A stretch of 28,293 nucleotides of DNA from Clostridiaceae bacterium (GCA_016297555.1 JAEDGK010000011.1:1-28293), one strand, 5' to 3'. Shown: positions 17,227 to 25,130, counted from the first letter of the stretch. Made by a program: numbers and translations. Notes: a model not told the origin generated them from the sequence alone.

Positions 17227-17964
17227 ATGTCAGGCCATTCAAAATGGAGCACTATCAAGCGCAAAAAAGAAAAGACCGATAATCAGAGAGCAAAAATCTT
17301 CACAAAAATCGGCAGAGAAATAGCGGTCATCGTCCGCGAGGGCGGTCCCGACCCCGCTTCAAACTCAAAGCTCAAGGATGTTATTGCCAAGGCTAAGGCA
17401 AACAATGTTCCCAATGACAATATCGAAAGAATAATCAAAAAGGCTGCGGGCGAAACGGGCGGCGCAAATTACGAAGAAATCGTTTACGAGGGCTACGGTC
17501 CCTCGGGCATTGCCGTTATCGTTGAAACCCTCACCGACAACCGCAACAGAACAGCGGGCGATATGCGCCATTATTTTGATAAATACGGCGGAAATATGGG
17601 TCAGAGTGGCTGTGTTTCCTTTATGTTTTCAAAGCAGGGCGTTATAGTTATCGAGCAGGAGGGCGTTGACGAGGATAAGCTCATGGAGGACGCTCTTGAA
17701 GCAGGCGCAACCGATTTCATCTCCGACGAGGGCGTTTTTGAAATAAGAACAGAGCCGAATGACTGCGGCGCAATCCGTGAAGACCTTGAAGCAAAGGGCT
17801 ATTCCTTTGTTTCCGCAGAGGTTGAATATGTTCCGTCAACATACACCGCACTCACCGACCCCGACGATATTAAAAATATGGCAAAAATGCTTGAAATGTT
17901 TGAAGATAACGACGATGTTCAGGCTGTTTGGCATAACTGGGAGAATGCCGACGACGCCGAATAA
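17227..17964 (+). CDS. YebC/PmpR (TACO1) family protein
   Basis: The N-terminus MSGHSKWSTIKRKKEKTDNQRAKIFTK (read in two parts: MSGHSKWSTIKRKKE, then TDNQRAKIFTK) is diagnostic of the YebC family. The conserved GGPDPASNSKLKDVIAKAK and EGYGPSGIAVIVE blocks follow, and the C-terminus is acidic. The chain has 245 residues, as usual. Members have been described as DNA-binding regulators, and TACO1-related members act in translation; which applies here cannot be told from sequence. In many bacteria yebC is next to ruvC, whereas here it is on the opposite strand with its own promoter and terminator. Confidence 0.92.
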   Translation: MSGHSKWSTIKRKKEKTDNQRAKIFTKIGREIAVIVREGGPDPASNSKLKDVIAKAKANNVPNDNIERIIKKAAGETGGANYEEIVYEGYGPSGIAVIVETLTDNRNRTAGDMRHYFDKYGGNMGQSGCVSFMFSKQGVIVIEQEGVDEDKLMEDALEAGATDFISDEGVFEIRTEPNDCGAIREDLEAKGYSFVSAEVEYVPSTYTALTDPDDIKNMAKMLEMFEDNDDVQAVWHNWENADDAE

Positions 17965-18018
17965 TAAACCGTTGGCGCTGTCGCACTAAGCGAAGAACAA
18001 AAGAAACGAATATAACAG

Positions 18019-18060
18019 AAAATGGCTTGTATTGGAAATTCAACCGATACAAGCCATTTT
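18019..18060. terminator. Long-stem intrinsic terminator after yebC
   Basis: A 17-bp stem (18019-18035 with 18044-18060) with only one T-G wobble and an 8-nt loop. The left arm starts with AAAA and the right arm ends with TTTT, so it could act in both directions. It closes the yebC transcript 55 nt after the stop. Confidence 0.9.
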
Positions 18061-18247
18061 AATATCGTATTTAAAGTTAAAATAAATATTTAATGTTTCT
18101 TTTTAGCCGTTTTTTCCGATTTGGCTTTTCTCTGCGCCGACATCGAAAGAAAACGGCTTCTTCGTCTTATTGCGACAACCCCTTTTTTTGTTTTTACACG
18201 GCACGGCGAAAAAAAATAAATTTTCGCTTTTATTTTGTTTAATACCC

Positions 18248-18275
18248 TTGAATTCTTATCAAAAGATGTTATACT
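18248..18275 (+). promoter_or_regulatory. Candidate promoter of the sugar-oxidoreductase module
   Basis: TTGAAT (18248-18253) and TATACT (18270-18275) are 16 nt apart and lie about 40 nt before the ATG. No obvious operator palindrome or catabolite-response element was recognised nearby. Confidence 0.6.
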
Positions 18276-18314
18276 TTTATAAAAACAATAATATCTTACG
18301 CGGAGGTTAATTAT

Positions 18315-20336
18315 ATGGCAAGATTTCTCTTTTCCGCCTTTGCCGACGAAGCTTCGCCCGATATTCTCGAGCAAATAGCCGCCTGCAAAGCCAACGGCAT
18401 CGAATACATCGAGCTGAGAAATGTAAACGGCAAAAATATCTCGAATTTTTCCGTTGACGAAGCGAAAAAGCTTAAAGAAACTCTCGATGAAAACGGAATG
18501 AAGGTTTCTTCAATCGGCTCTCACTACGGCAAGATTGAGATAACCGATGACTTTGCACCGCACTTTGAAGCTTTCAAAAACACGGTGGAGGTTGCCAAGG
18601 TTCTTGAAGCAAAATACATAAGAATGTTCAGCTTCTTTTTCACCAAGGGAGAAAAACCCGAGGATTATAAGGACGAGGTTTACGCCCGCCTTACGGCAAT
18701 GGTTGATTATGCCAATGAGCACGGCGTTCTCTGCTGCCACGAAAACGAAAAGGATATTTACGGCGATATAACCGAAAGATGCGTTGAGCTTGCCGAACAT
18801 TTCGGTTCAAGACTCGGCTGCATTTTCGATCCCTCCAACTACATTCAGTGCGGTTCAAACACTCTCGAGGGCTTCAAGCTTCTCAAAGACCGCGTAACAT
18901 ATATGCATATCAAGGACTGCATCGGCGCGAGCAACACGGTTGTTCCCGCAGGCAAGGGCGACGGTCATCTTGAAGAAATTCTGCGTATGCTTGACGAAAA
19001 AGAGGGCGTTTATTTCCTCTCCGTTGAGCCTCACCTCAGAGTTTTTGAGGGGCTTGACGCTCTTGAGCCCGATGACGCAACGGCAAAGGGAATGAACAAG
19101 GAATTTGTTTATCCCGATAACAAATCGTCGTTTGCGGCAGCTTGCTCAGCAATTCACACAATGATTGAAACCAAAATTCAGCCCGTAAGGCTCGGCATCA
19201 TAGGCGTGGGCAATATGGGTACTTCACACATAAAGATGCATCTTGAGGGCAAGCACAAGGAGCTTCGCATAACCGCCTGCGCCGATATCGTGCCCGAAAG
19301 GCTTGCGGCGGCAAAGGAGCTTATGCCCTCGCTGAAAACCTTTGATTCCGCGGAAGCTCTCATTGACAGCGGCGAGGTTGACGCCGTTATTATCGCTACT
19401 CCGCACTATGACCACTCCCCCATTGCACAGTATGCATTCAAAAAGGGTATTCATGTTTTGACCGAAAAGCCCGCGGGAGTTTATGCAAAGCAGGTCAAAG
19501 AAATGAATGAGGCGGCGGCAAAGACCGACCTTGTTTTCGGAATTATGTATAACCAGCGCACAAACTGCGTTTACAGAAAAATGCGTGAGCTTGTTCAGAG
19601 CGGCGAGCTCGGCGAAATCAGACGCGTAAGTTGGATTATCACCGATTGGTACCGCACTCAGGCTTATTACAATTCCGGCGGATGGCGTGCAACCTGGGCA
19701 GGAGAAGGCGGCGGAGTTCTGCTCAACCAATGCCCCCACAATCTTGACCTTTGGCAGTGGATATGCGGTATGCCCGTTAAGATAAGAGCATTTTGCCATG
19801 AGGGCAAGTGGCATAACATTGAGGTTGAGGATGATGTAACAATCTATGCCGAATACGCAAACGGCGCAACCGGCACTTTCATTACCACCACGGGCGACTG
19901 CCCCGGCACAAACCGCTTTGAAATCACGCTTGACGGCGGAAAGCTTGTCTGCGAGGATAACAAGCTCCGTCTTTATAAGCTCAAAGGCAAAACCTCGGAG
20001 CACTGTGCAACGGCGCAGGGCGGCTTTGATAAGCTTGAGGGCGAATGGATAGATGTTGAAACCGACGGCAGAAACAAGCAACATTCAGAGGTAACAAACA
20101 AATTCGCCGCCGCCATCCTCAGGGGTGAAGAGCTTGTCGCTAAGGGCGAAGAGGGCATCAGAGGTCTTTCCATCTCAAATGCGGCTCATCTTTCCGCTTG
20201 GCTCGGCAAAGAGGTATCTCTGCCCGTTGACGAGGAGCTTTTCTATTCTGAGCTTCAGAAGAAAATTGCTTCCGGCAACGCCGAAAAAGAGAATGTTACC
20301 GCCGCCGTTCAGGGCGATATGTCCTCAACCTTCTGA
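18315..20336 (+). CDS. Fused TIM-barrel sugar isomerase/epimerase and Gfo/Idh/MocA oxidoreductase
   Basis: One 673-residue chain joins two enzymes. Residues 1 to about 280 form an AP-endonuclease-2-like sugar isomerase/epimerase barrel with likely metal and acid-base residues Glu143, Asp172, His198 and Glu238 (HENE, FDPSN, MHIKD, VEPH). Residues 291 onward form an NAD(P)-dependent Gfo/Idh/MocA dehydrogenase with Rossmann motif GIIGVGNMG (294-302), EKP (384-386) and catalytic-type NQCPHNLDLW (His475, Asp478). The pairing resembles E. coli YcjR (epimerase) and YcjS (oxidoreductase), separate proteins in 3-keto-sugar conversion. The shared function is an inference. GGAGG precedes the ATG. It is first in a three-gene operon with a second Gfo/Idh/MocA gene and an SDR. 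No frameshift or stop lies at the domain junction. Confidence 0.85.
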   Translation: MARFLFSAFADEASPDILEQIAACKANGIEYIELRNVNGKNISNFSVDEAKKLKETLDENGMKVSSIGSHYGKIEITDDFAPHFEAFKNTVEVAKVLEAKYIRMFSFFFTKGEKPEDYKDEVYARLTAMVDYANEHGVLCCHENEKDIYGDITERCVELAEHFGSRLGCIFDPSNYIQCGSNTLEGFKLLKDRVTYMHIKDCIGASNTVVPAGKGDGHLEEILRMLDEKEGVYFLSVEPHLRVFEGLDALEPDDATAKGMNKEFVYPDNKSSFAAACSAIHTMIETKIQPVRLGIIGVGNMGTSHIKMHLEGKHKELRITACADIVPERLAAAKELMPSLKTFDSAEALIDSGEVDAVIIATPHYDHSPIAQYAFKKGIHVLTEKPAGVYAKQVKEMNEAAAKTDLVFGIMYNQRTNCVYRKMRELVQSGELGEIRRVSWIITDWYRTQAYYNSGGWRATWAGEGGGVLLNQCPHNLDLWQWICGMPVKIRAFCHEGKWHNIEVEDDVTIYAEYANGATGTFITTTGDCPGTNRFEITLDGGKLVCEDNKLRLYKLKGKTSEHCATAQGGFDKLEGEWIDVETDGRNKQHSEVTNKFAAAILRGEELVAKGEEGIRGLSISNAAHLSAWLGKEVSLPVDEELFYSELQKKIASGNAEKENVTAAVQGDMSSTF

Positions 20337-20357
20337 TTGCCGAAAGGAAAGCTTATT

Positions 20358-21365
20358 ATGAAAGTTGCTGTTATCGGCTGCGGAAATGTTTCAAAAATGC
20401 ATTTCAAGGCTTTGAACGAAAACCCTGAAACCGAAATTGCCGCCGTTGCCGACATAAAGCCCGAGCGCGCCGACGCCAAAGCAAGCGAATTTGGCGCAAG
20501 GGCATATTACGATTTTGACGAGCTTATTGAAAACGAACAGCTTGACGCAGTTCACATCTGCACTCCGCATTATCTGCACACTCCCATGGCGTTGAAATCA
20601 CTTGCCAAAGGAATAAATGTGCTGACAGAAAAGCCCTGCTCCGTTTCAGCCGCCGAAGCCGATGCTCTTATCGAGGCTCAGGCTCAGAGCGGCAAGCAGG
20701 TCGGAGTTTGCTTTCAGAACAGATACAATAATTGCGTGCAATATGTCAAGGGTATGATTGAATCCGGCTCCATGGGAAAGCTCCGCTCAATAAGAGCATT
20801 TGTTACATGGAGCAGAGATGAGAGATATTATTCCGATGACTGGCACGGCACTCTCGAAAAGGAGTGCGGCGGAGTTCTGATAAATCAAGCGATACACACC
20901 GTTGATTTAATCAGATATTTCGGCGGAAACTGCAAAAAAATAAATGCCCATGTTTCAAATGACCATCTCAAGGGAATAATTGAGGTTGAGGATACGGCAA
21001 GCGTTCTTATGGAGCTTGAAAGCGGAGCTTCCGCAATCCTTTATGCTACCACCGCTTATGCGGAAAACTCACCTGTTTTTATTGAAATTGCCTTTGAAAA
21101 CGGCACCTTGCGCCTTGAAGGCGAAAAGCTTTATTCCTTTGATAAAAGCGGGAAAATAACAGAGATTTGCAGCAGACCCGATATAATTTATCACGGTCAG
21201 AGCTACTGGGGAGTAGGTCACTCCCTGCTTATAAATGATTTTTACGATTGCCTTAAAACAGGCAGAAAATTCGGCATTGACGCTTTTGAGGGAGCCTGCG
21301 CGGCAAAAATGGTTGCGGCGTGCTATGAGTCCTCCAAAACAGACGAAAGCGTTAACCTCGGCTGA
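20358..21365 (+). CDS. Gfo/Idh/MocA family oxidoreductase
   Basis: A 335-residue NAD(P)-dependent sugar oxidoreductase with N-terminal Rossmann motif VIGCGNVS (5-12), the EKP motif (91-93) and catalytic-type NQAIHTVDL (His180, Asp183). It is similar in layout to the second half of the preceding fused protein but clearly diverged from it. The ATG at 20358 is chosen because AAAGGA is 8 nt upstream; an in-frame TTG at 20337 directly follows the previous stop but lies before that site. Its TGA overlaps an in-frame ATG of the next gene's reading frame, so translation is closely coupled. The substrate is unknown; an oxidation or reduction of a keto-sugar or sugar acid is likely. Confidence 0.88.
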   Translation: MKVAVIGCGNVSKMHFKALNENPETEIAAVADIKPERADAKASEFGARAYYDFDELIENEQLDAVHICTPHYLHTPMALKSLAKGINVLTEKPCSVSAAEADALIEAQAQSGKQVGVCFQNRYNNCVQYVKGMIESGSMGKLRSIRAFVTWSRDERYYSDDWHGTLEKECGGVLINQAIHTVDLIRYFGGNCKKINAHVSNDHLKGIIEVEDTASVLMELESGASAILYATTAYAENSPVFIEIAFENGTLRLEGEKLYSFDKSGKITEICSRPDIIYHGQSYWGVGHSLLINDFYDCLKTGRKFGIDAFEGACAAKMVAACYESSKTDESVNLG

Positions 21366-21382
21366 TGAAAGGAGTTTTTAAA

Positions 21383-22231
21383 ATGTTTCACGAAAATTTA
21401 AAGGGCAGAGTTGCCGTTGTAACAGGCGGCGGCGGAGTGCTTTGCAGCGGTTTTGCAAGAGACCTTGCCAACCTCGGAGTAAAGGTTGCCGTTCTTGACC
21501 TCAGAGAAGAAGCGGCTCAGAAAGTGGTTGACGAAATCACGGCGGCGGGCGGCACGGCAGTTGCGGTTGCCTGCAATGTTCTTGAGCCCGAGAGCCTTGA
21601 AGCGGCTAAGGCAAAGGTAAACGAAACCTTCGGTAAATGCGATATACTCATCAACGGCGCAGGCGGAAATTCACCGCTCGGCACAACAACCAAGGACACT
21701 CTTGAGCTTAAAGATATGGCAGAAAAGGCAGAGGGAGTTAAAACCTTCTTTGACCTTGACGCCAAGGGAATCGAATTTGTTTTCAACCTTAATTTTCTCG
21801 GCACTCTGCTCACAACGCAGTGCTTTGCCAAAGAAATGGTCGGCAACAAAAACGCAACCATTCTCAATGTTTCCTCAATGAATTCCTTTAAGCCTCTTAC
21901 GAGAATTCCCGCTTATTCTGCGGCAAAGGCAGCCGTTTCAAACTTCACGCAGTGGATGGCTGTTCATTTTGCGGATGTCGGCATCAGGGTTAACGCCATC
22001 GCTCCCGGATTTTTCTCAACAATCCAGAACGCCAAGCTTCTCTATAATGAGGACGGCTCTCTCACCGAGCGTTCAAACAAAATCATCACACACACGCCCA
22101 TGCGCCGCTTCGGCGTGCCCGCTGATTTAACGGGCGCTCTCGTATTCCTTTGCGATGAGGAATATTCGGGCTTCATAACAGGCGTTGTGCTTCCCGTTGA
22201 CGGCGGCTTCTCTGCTTATTCGGGCGTATAA
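21383..22231 (+). CDS. SDR oxidoreductase, D-mannonate oxidoreductase (UxuB)-like
   Basis: A 282-residue short-chain dehydrogenase with TGGGGVLCSG cofactor motif (14-23), Asp39 after strand 2 (favouring NAD), NGAGG (91-95), Ser165 and the YSAAK catalytic Tyr178/Lys182 pair. Long shared blocks (DILINGAGGN, SSMNSFKPLTRIPAYS, VGIRVNAIAPGF, PVDGGFSAYSGV) are those I associate with the SDR-type D-mannonate oxidoreductases of Bacillota, which interconvert fructuronate and mannonate. The substrate here may differ. The ATG at 21383 is chosen over one at 21365 because AAAGGAG is 8 nt upstream. It is the last gene of the module and is followed by a terminator. Confidence 0.87.
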   Translation: MFHENLKGRVAVVTGGGGVLCSGFARDLANLGVKVAVLDLREEAAQKVVDEITAAGGTAVAVACNVLEPESLEAAKAKVNETFGKCDILINGAGGNSPLGTTTKDTLELKDMAEKAEGVKTFFDLDAKGIEFVFNLNFLGTLLTTQCFAKEMVGNKNATILNVSSMNSFKPLTRIPAYSAAKAAVSNFTQWMAVHFADVGIRVNAIAPGFFSTIQNAKLLYNEDGSLTERSNKIITHTPMRRFGVPADLTGALVFLCDEEYSGFITGVVLPVDGGFSAYSGV

Positions 22232-22246
22232 TCAACACAATACAGT

Positions 22247-22294
22247 AAAAGGCTGTTATCGGCTCATTTTCGGAGCTTTGATAACAGCCTTTTT
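22247..22294 (+). terminator. Intrinsic terminator of the sugar module
   Basis: A 14-bp perfect stem (22247-22260 with 22280-22293) beginning with AAAAGGCTGTTATC is followed by a T run. It starts 15 nt after the SDR stop. Confidence 0.9.
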
Positions 22295-22308
22295 GGATTT
22301 TGACAGCA

Positions 22309-22351
22309 AAAATAAAAGGCAGGGGCTTTGATGCCTCTGCCGCTTTATTTT
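22309..22351 (-). terminator. Terminator of the rpmF transcript
   Basis: A hairpin with a 9-bp G+C-rich inner stem (22318-22326 with 22333-22341, one wobble) and an A/T outer stem (22309-22316 with 22344-22351). It is placed about 60 nt beyond the rpmF stop in the minus direction. Together with 22247-22294 it separates the two convergent operons. Confidence 0.75.
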
Positions 22352-22410
22352 GGAAGCCACTTGATTAAATCATACAGAAATCTGCCGATTTAATCAGCAA
22401 TTAACCTGCC

Positions 22411-22593
22411 TTATGCGTCCTTAACAACTACCTGCTTGCCGTTGTAATAACCGCACTCGGGGCAAAGTCTGTGTGATCTCTTGAACTCGCCGCAGTTTGA
22501 GCATTTTTCAAGCTGGGGAGCAGACATCTTCCATACATTTGAGCGTCTCTTATCTCTTCTTGCCTTTGAAACTCTTCTCTTGGGTACTGCCAT
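22411..22593 (-). CDS. rpmF: 50S ribosomal protein L32
   Basis: The 60-residue sequence starts MAVPKRRVSKARRDKRRSN and carries the four zinc-ribbon cysteines (CSNC and CPEC), so this is the zinc-binding C+ form of L32. A near-perfect AAGGAGGTG lies 7 nt before the ATG. It follows the YceD-family gene by 53 nt, a pairing conserved across bacteria. Confidence 0.97.
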   Translation of the reverse strand: MAVPKRRVSKARRDKRRSNVWKMSAPQLEKCSNCGEFKRSHRLCPECGYYNGKQVVVKDA

Positions 22594-22646
22594 TCTTAAG
22601 CACCTCCTTAATTTTTGTGCTTTATTAAACCGTAAGGTTCTTTGTT

Positions 22647-23141
22647 TTAATTATCCAAAAGCTGCTTGAGAGCCGCAAGGCGCGGGTCAATCTCTTTTTC
22701 GCAGCTGCATGAACCTGTGTTAAGATCTTTTCCGCATTTGGGGCAAACTCCCTTGCAATCCTCAGAGCAGAGGAATTTTGACGGAAGCTCGAGGAAAATA
22801 TCCTCGGTAACAAGCGGATCAAGATCAAAGCGGAGCTCGTTTATGAGCAAAAGCTCATCGTTTGCCTCATCGTTAAGGCTTGTAACGAGCGTATGAAAAA
22901 CATCGGCGGTCAAAGCAAGCTTTATCGGCTTGGCGCAGCGGTCGCAATTCATATCAAGAACGAACTCCGCTTTTGCGCTCAGCTCAACAACGCCCGTGTG
23001 ATTTCCGACTGAGCCGCTCACCCTGACGGGAGTTGAAAAAGGCTTAACGCCGCTAAGCTCCTGCTCGGAAAGGTCAAGCTCATAGCTGAACTCTTTGACC
23101 ATACCTTCGTTATTGAAAATAGGCTCTAAATCCAATATCAT
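22647..23141 (-). CDS. YceD family (DUF177) protein
   Basis: A 164-residue protein of the DUF177 family, which is typically encoded just before rpmF and is linked to 23S rRNA or 50S assembly. Cysteine pairs are seen in MNCDRC and in the C-terminal CSEDCKGVCPKCGKD block, consistent with metal binding. The ATG at 23141 is chosen because AGGTG is 7 nt upstream; a TTG one codon earlier is less well spaced. A consensus promoter lies 30 nt upstream, so this gene and rpmF form their own operon. Confidence 0.9.
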   Translation of the reverse strand: MILDLEPIFNNEGMVKEFSYELDLSEQELSGVKPFSTPVRVSGSVGNHTGVVELSAKAEFVLDMNCDRCAKPIKLALTADVFHTLVTSLNDEANDELLLINELRFDLDPLVTEDIFLELPSKFLCSEDCKGVCPKCGKDLNTGSCSCEKEIDPRLAALKQLLDN

Positions 23142-23170
23142 CAATTTTCACCTAAAATCACGCACAAAAT

Positions 23171-23199
23171 ATTATATAGTTATCGGCGCAATTTGTCAA
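23171..23199 (-). promoter_or_regulatory. Perfect-consensus sigma-A promoter of yceD-rpmF
   Basis: On the minus strand TTGACA (23194-23199) and TATAAT (23171-23176) both match the consensus exactly with the optimal 17-nt spacer. The leader to the YceD start is only about 20-25 nt. Confidence 0.9.
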
Positions 23200-23217
23200 C
23201 TAAAATTTAAATTAAAT

Positions 23218-23634
23218 TCAGATTTTTTCGCAAAATGTAAAAATTCTCTCGGGAAGATCGCTTTCATCGCACGAAATTGTGAAAGTGAAATCCTGATCGG
23301 CAATTTTGCTAAGCTCGGCAACCTTTTCAAGGAAGCAGGCAAGAGCCTCATAATCCTTGCCGCCGATTTTGAGAGTTGCGTCAACAAGAACATCTGTTAT
23401 GTCATGGTCGCCTGCGATAATTCCGCTCAGGAAGCCGTAGAATGCGTCATAACCGCTGATTTTGTAATGGTCAGTCTCAACAAGTCTTGCTCTGTAATTG
23501 ACATTGTATGTCAAAAGTCTTTCTTTTTCGATGCAGACAACATTGCCGTTTGACTTTTCAACCGCACCGTTGACGAGGTCGATAAGCCTCTTGGTTTTTC
23601 CTGAACCTTTGTTGCCGATAATAAGATAAATCAT
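23218..23634 (-). CDS. Small P-loop NTPase-like protein of unknown function
   Basis: A 138-residue protein starting MIYLIIGNKGSGKTKRLID, with a clear Walker A motif GNKGSGKT (7-14). A possible Walker B-like strand is TDVLVDAT (about 80-87), but it lacks the usual hydrophobic-DE ending. No further domain, membrane segment or DNA-binding motif was recognised, and the protein is too short for an AAA+ or ABC ATPase. It is 20 nt behind pgi and shares its promoter. The function is unknown; a nucleotide kinase-like or ATP-sensing role is only a guess. Confidence 0.75.
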   Translation of the reverse strand: MIYLIIGNKGSGKTKRLIDLVNGAVEKSNGNVVCIEKERLLTYNVNYRARLVETDHYKISGYDAFYGFLSGIIAGDHDITDVLVDATLKIGGKDYEALACFLEKVAELSKIADQDFTFTISCDESDLPERIFTFCEKI

Positions 23635-23654
23635 TTTGAAATCCTCCTGTGTGT

Positions 23655-24992
23655 TTATTTAAGTCTTGCTTCAAGCTCCTGCCTTGCAGCCTCGTAGCCG
23701 GGCTTGCCGAGCAGGGCGAACATATTCTTTTTATAGCTCTCAACTCCGGGCTGATCAAAAGGATTAACCCCGAGAATATAGCCTGAAATTCCGCACGCCT
23801 TTTCAAAGAAATAGATAAGTCTGCCGAGATCGGCTTCATCCTGCCTGTCAATCTCGATAACGATGTTGGGCACATCGCCGTCGGTATGAGCAAGCACGGT
23901 TCCCGCAAAGGCCTTGCCGTTAACATAGTGGAGCGTTTTGCCTGCAAGGAAATTCAAGCCGTCGCCGTTAATCTCGTCCGGCTCGATTTCAACATCGGTT
24001 TTGGGGGAATTAACCCAGATAACCGTTTCAAACAGCTTGCGCTCACCCTGCTGAATATACTGACCGAGCGAATGAAGGTCGGTTGAAAAGATTGCAGATG
24101 AAGGATAGATTCCCTTACCGTCTTTTCCCTCGCTCTCACCGAAAAGCTGCTTGAACCATTCGCACCAGAGCGTCATTGACGGCTCATAGGCGGCAAGCAT
24201 CTCTATCGACTTTCCGCTGCGGTAAAGCATATTTCTGATTGCCGCATATTTATAGCAATCGTTTGTCATTATATCTTCGCCCGCATAATCTTCTCTTGCG
24301 GCGGCCGCGCCCTGCATAAGAGCGTCAATATCAATGCCCGCAACGGCTATCGGGAGCAGACCGACGGCTGTAAGCACCGAATATCTGCCGCCGACATCGT
24401 CGGGAACAACAAAGGTCTTGTAGCCCTCGCTGTCGGCAAGCGCTTTCAGCGCGCCTCTGGATTTATCGGTTGTAACATAAATGCGCTTTGCCGCTTCCTC
24501 TTTGCCGTATCTTTCTTCGATAATCTTTTTGAAAATACGGAAAGCAACCGCGGTTTCGGTGGTCGTGCCGGATTTTGAAATAACATTTATCGAAAAATCT
24601 CTGCCGTCAATGAGCTGCATAAGCTCCGCAACAGCCGACGAGCTGATGGTGTTGCCGCCGAAATAGATATCGGGAGTATCCTTTTTGATAAGATTGTAAT
24701 TGTTTGACTTAACAAACTCTATCGCCGCTCTTGCGCCGAGATATGAACCGCCGATGCCGAGAACGAGAAGCACCTGCGAATCATTCTTGATTTTTTCCGC
24801 ACAACGCTTGATTTCTTCAAACTCCGCTTTATCATAATTTACGGGAAGATCAACCCAGCCGAGAAAATCGCTGCCGAGCCCCGTTCCGTTATGAAGCATT
24901 TCATGAGCCTTTGAAACCTCAGCCTGCATTGCTTTCAGGCTTTCTTCACGGGCAAAATCGCCCGCATATTTTAAATTAAGCTTTATTGCCAT
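23655..24992 (-). CDS. pgi: Glucose-6-phosphate isomerase
   Basis: Pgi interconverts glucose-6-phosphate and fructose-6-phosphate. The 445-residue length is that of the shorter Bacillota-type enzyme. Both family signatures are present: GGSYLGARA (81-89) and the phosphate-binding SKSGTTTET (139-147). GGRYS (201-205), the FGESEGKDG acidic segment with Glu286, the STDLHSLGQ histidine (His307) and the C-terminal PFDQPGVESYKK lysine are also seen. It is the first gene of a two-gene operon with the small P-loop protein. Confidence 0.96.
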   Translation of the reverse strand: MAIKLNLKYAGDFAREESLKAMQAEVSKAHEMLHNGTGLGSDFLGWVDLPVNYDKAEFEEIKRCAEKIKNDSQVLLVLGIGGSYLGARAAIEFVKSNNYNLIKKDTPDIYFGGNTISSSAVAELMQLIDGRDFSINVISKSGTTTETAVAFRIFKKIIEERYGKEEAAKRIYVTTDKSRGALKALADSEGYKTFVVPDDVGGRYSVLTAVGLLPIAVAGIDIDALMQGAAAAREDYAGEDIMTNDCYKYAAIRNMLYRSGKSIEMLAAYEPSMTLWCEWFKQLFGESEGKDGKGIYPSSAIFSTDLHSLGQYIQQGERKLFETVIWVNSPKTDVEIEPDEINGDGLNFLAGKTLHYVNGKAFAGTVLAHTDGDVPNIVIEIDRQDEADLGRLIYFFEKACGISGYILGVNPFDQPGVESYKKNMFALLGKPGYEAARQELEARLK

Positions 24993-25029
24993 CTCTTTTA
25001 CACCCCGCTGAATGCTGAATATCTAATAT

Positions 25030-25058
25030 ATTTTACCCTATTACGGCTTGTATTGCAA
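25030..25058 (-). promoter_or_regulatory. Candidate promoter of pgi
   Basis: On the minus strand TTGCAA (25053-25058) and TAAAAT (25030-25035) are 17 nt apart, 38 nt before the pgi ATG. Each box has one or two changes from the consensus. Confidence 0.6.
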
Positions 25059-25130
25059 CATAAAAAAGCAAAAATTTATTAGAATTTATCACAAAAGCGC
25101 GGGTGTTTTTTGGTAATTGTTCCTGATAGA

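Larger units (their letters stand above)
17965..18314. other. 350-nt intergenic region between yebC and the sugar module
   Basis: It holds the yebC terminator (18019-18060) and the promoter of the sugar module (18248-18275). Between them lies an AT-rich stretch of about 190 nt with poly-T and poly-A runs in which I see no convincing gene, RNA or operator. Confidence 0.6.

Noticed and set aside
18090..18374. Minus-strand frame of 94 codons with a very basic C-terminus (KAKSEKTAKKKH)
   Set aside because: Its only ATG starts lie inside the fused gene or very near its end, there is no ribosome site, and the basic tail comes from low-complexity AT-rich intergenic sequence.
19224..20084. Minus-strand open frame of 286 codons opposite the fused oxidoreductase
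   Set aside because: Antisense to a gene with intact catalytic motifs, and without domain or promoter support.
18315..20336. Two separate genes wrongly joined by a missing stop
   Set aside because: The frame is open through the junction (about codons 280-291), and there is no ribosome site or start codon with suitable spacing before VRLGIIGVGNMG.
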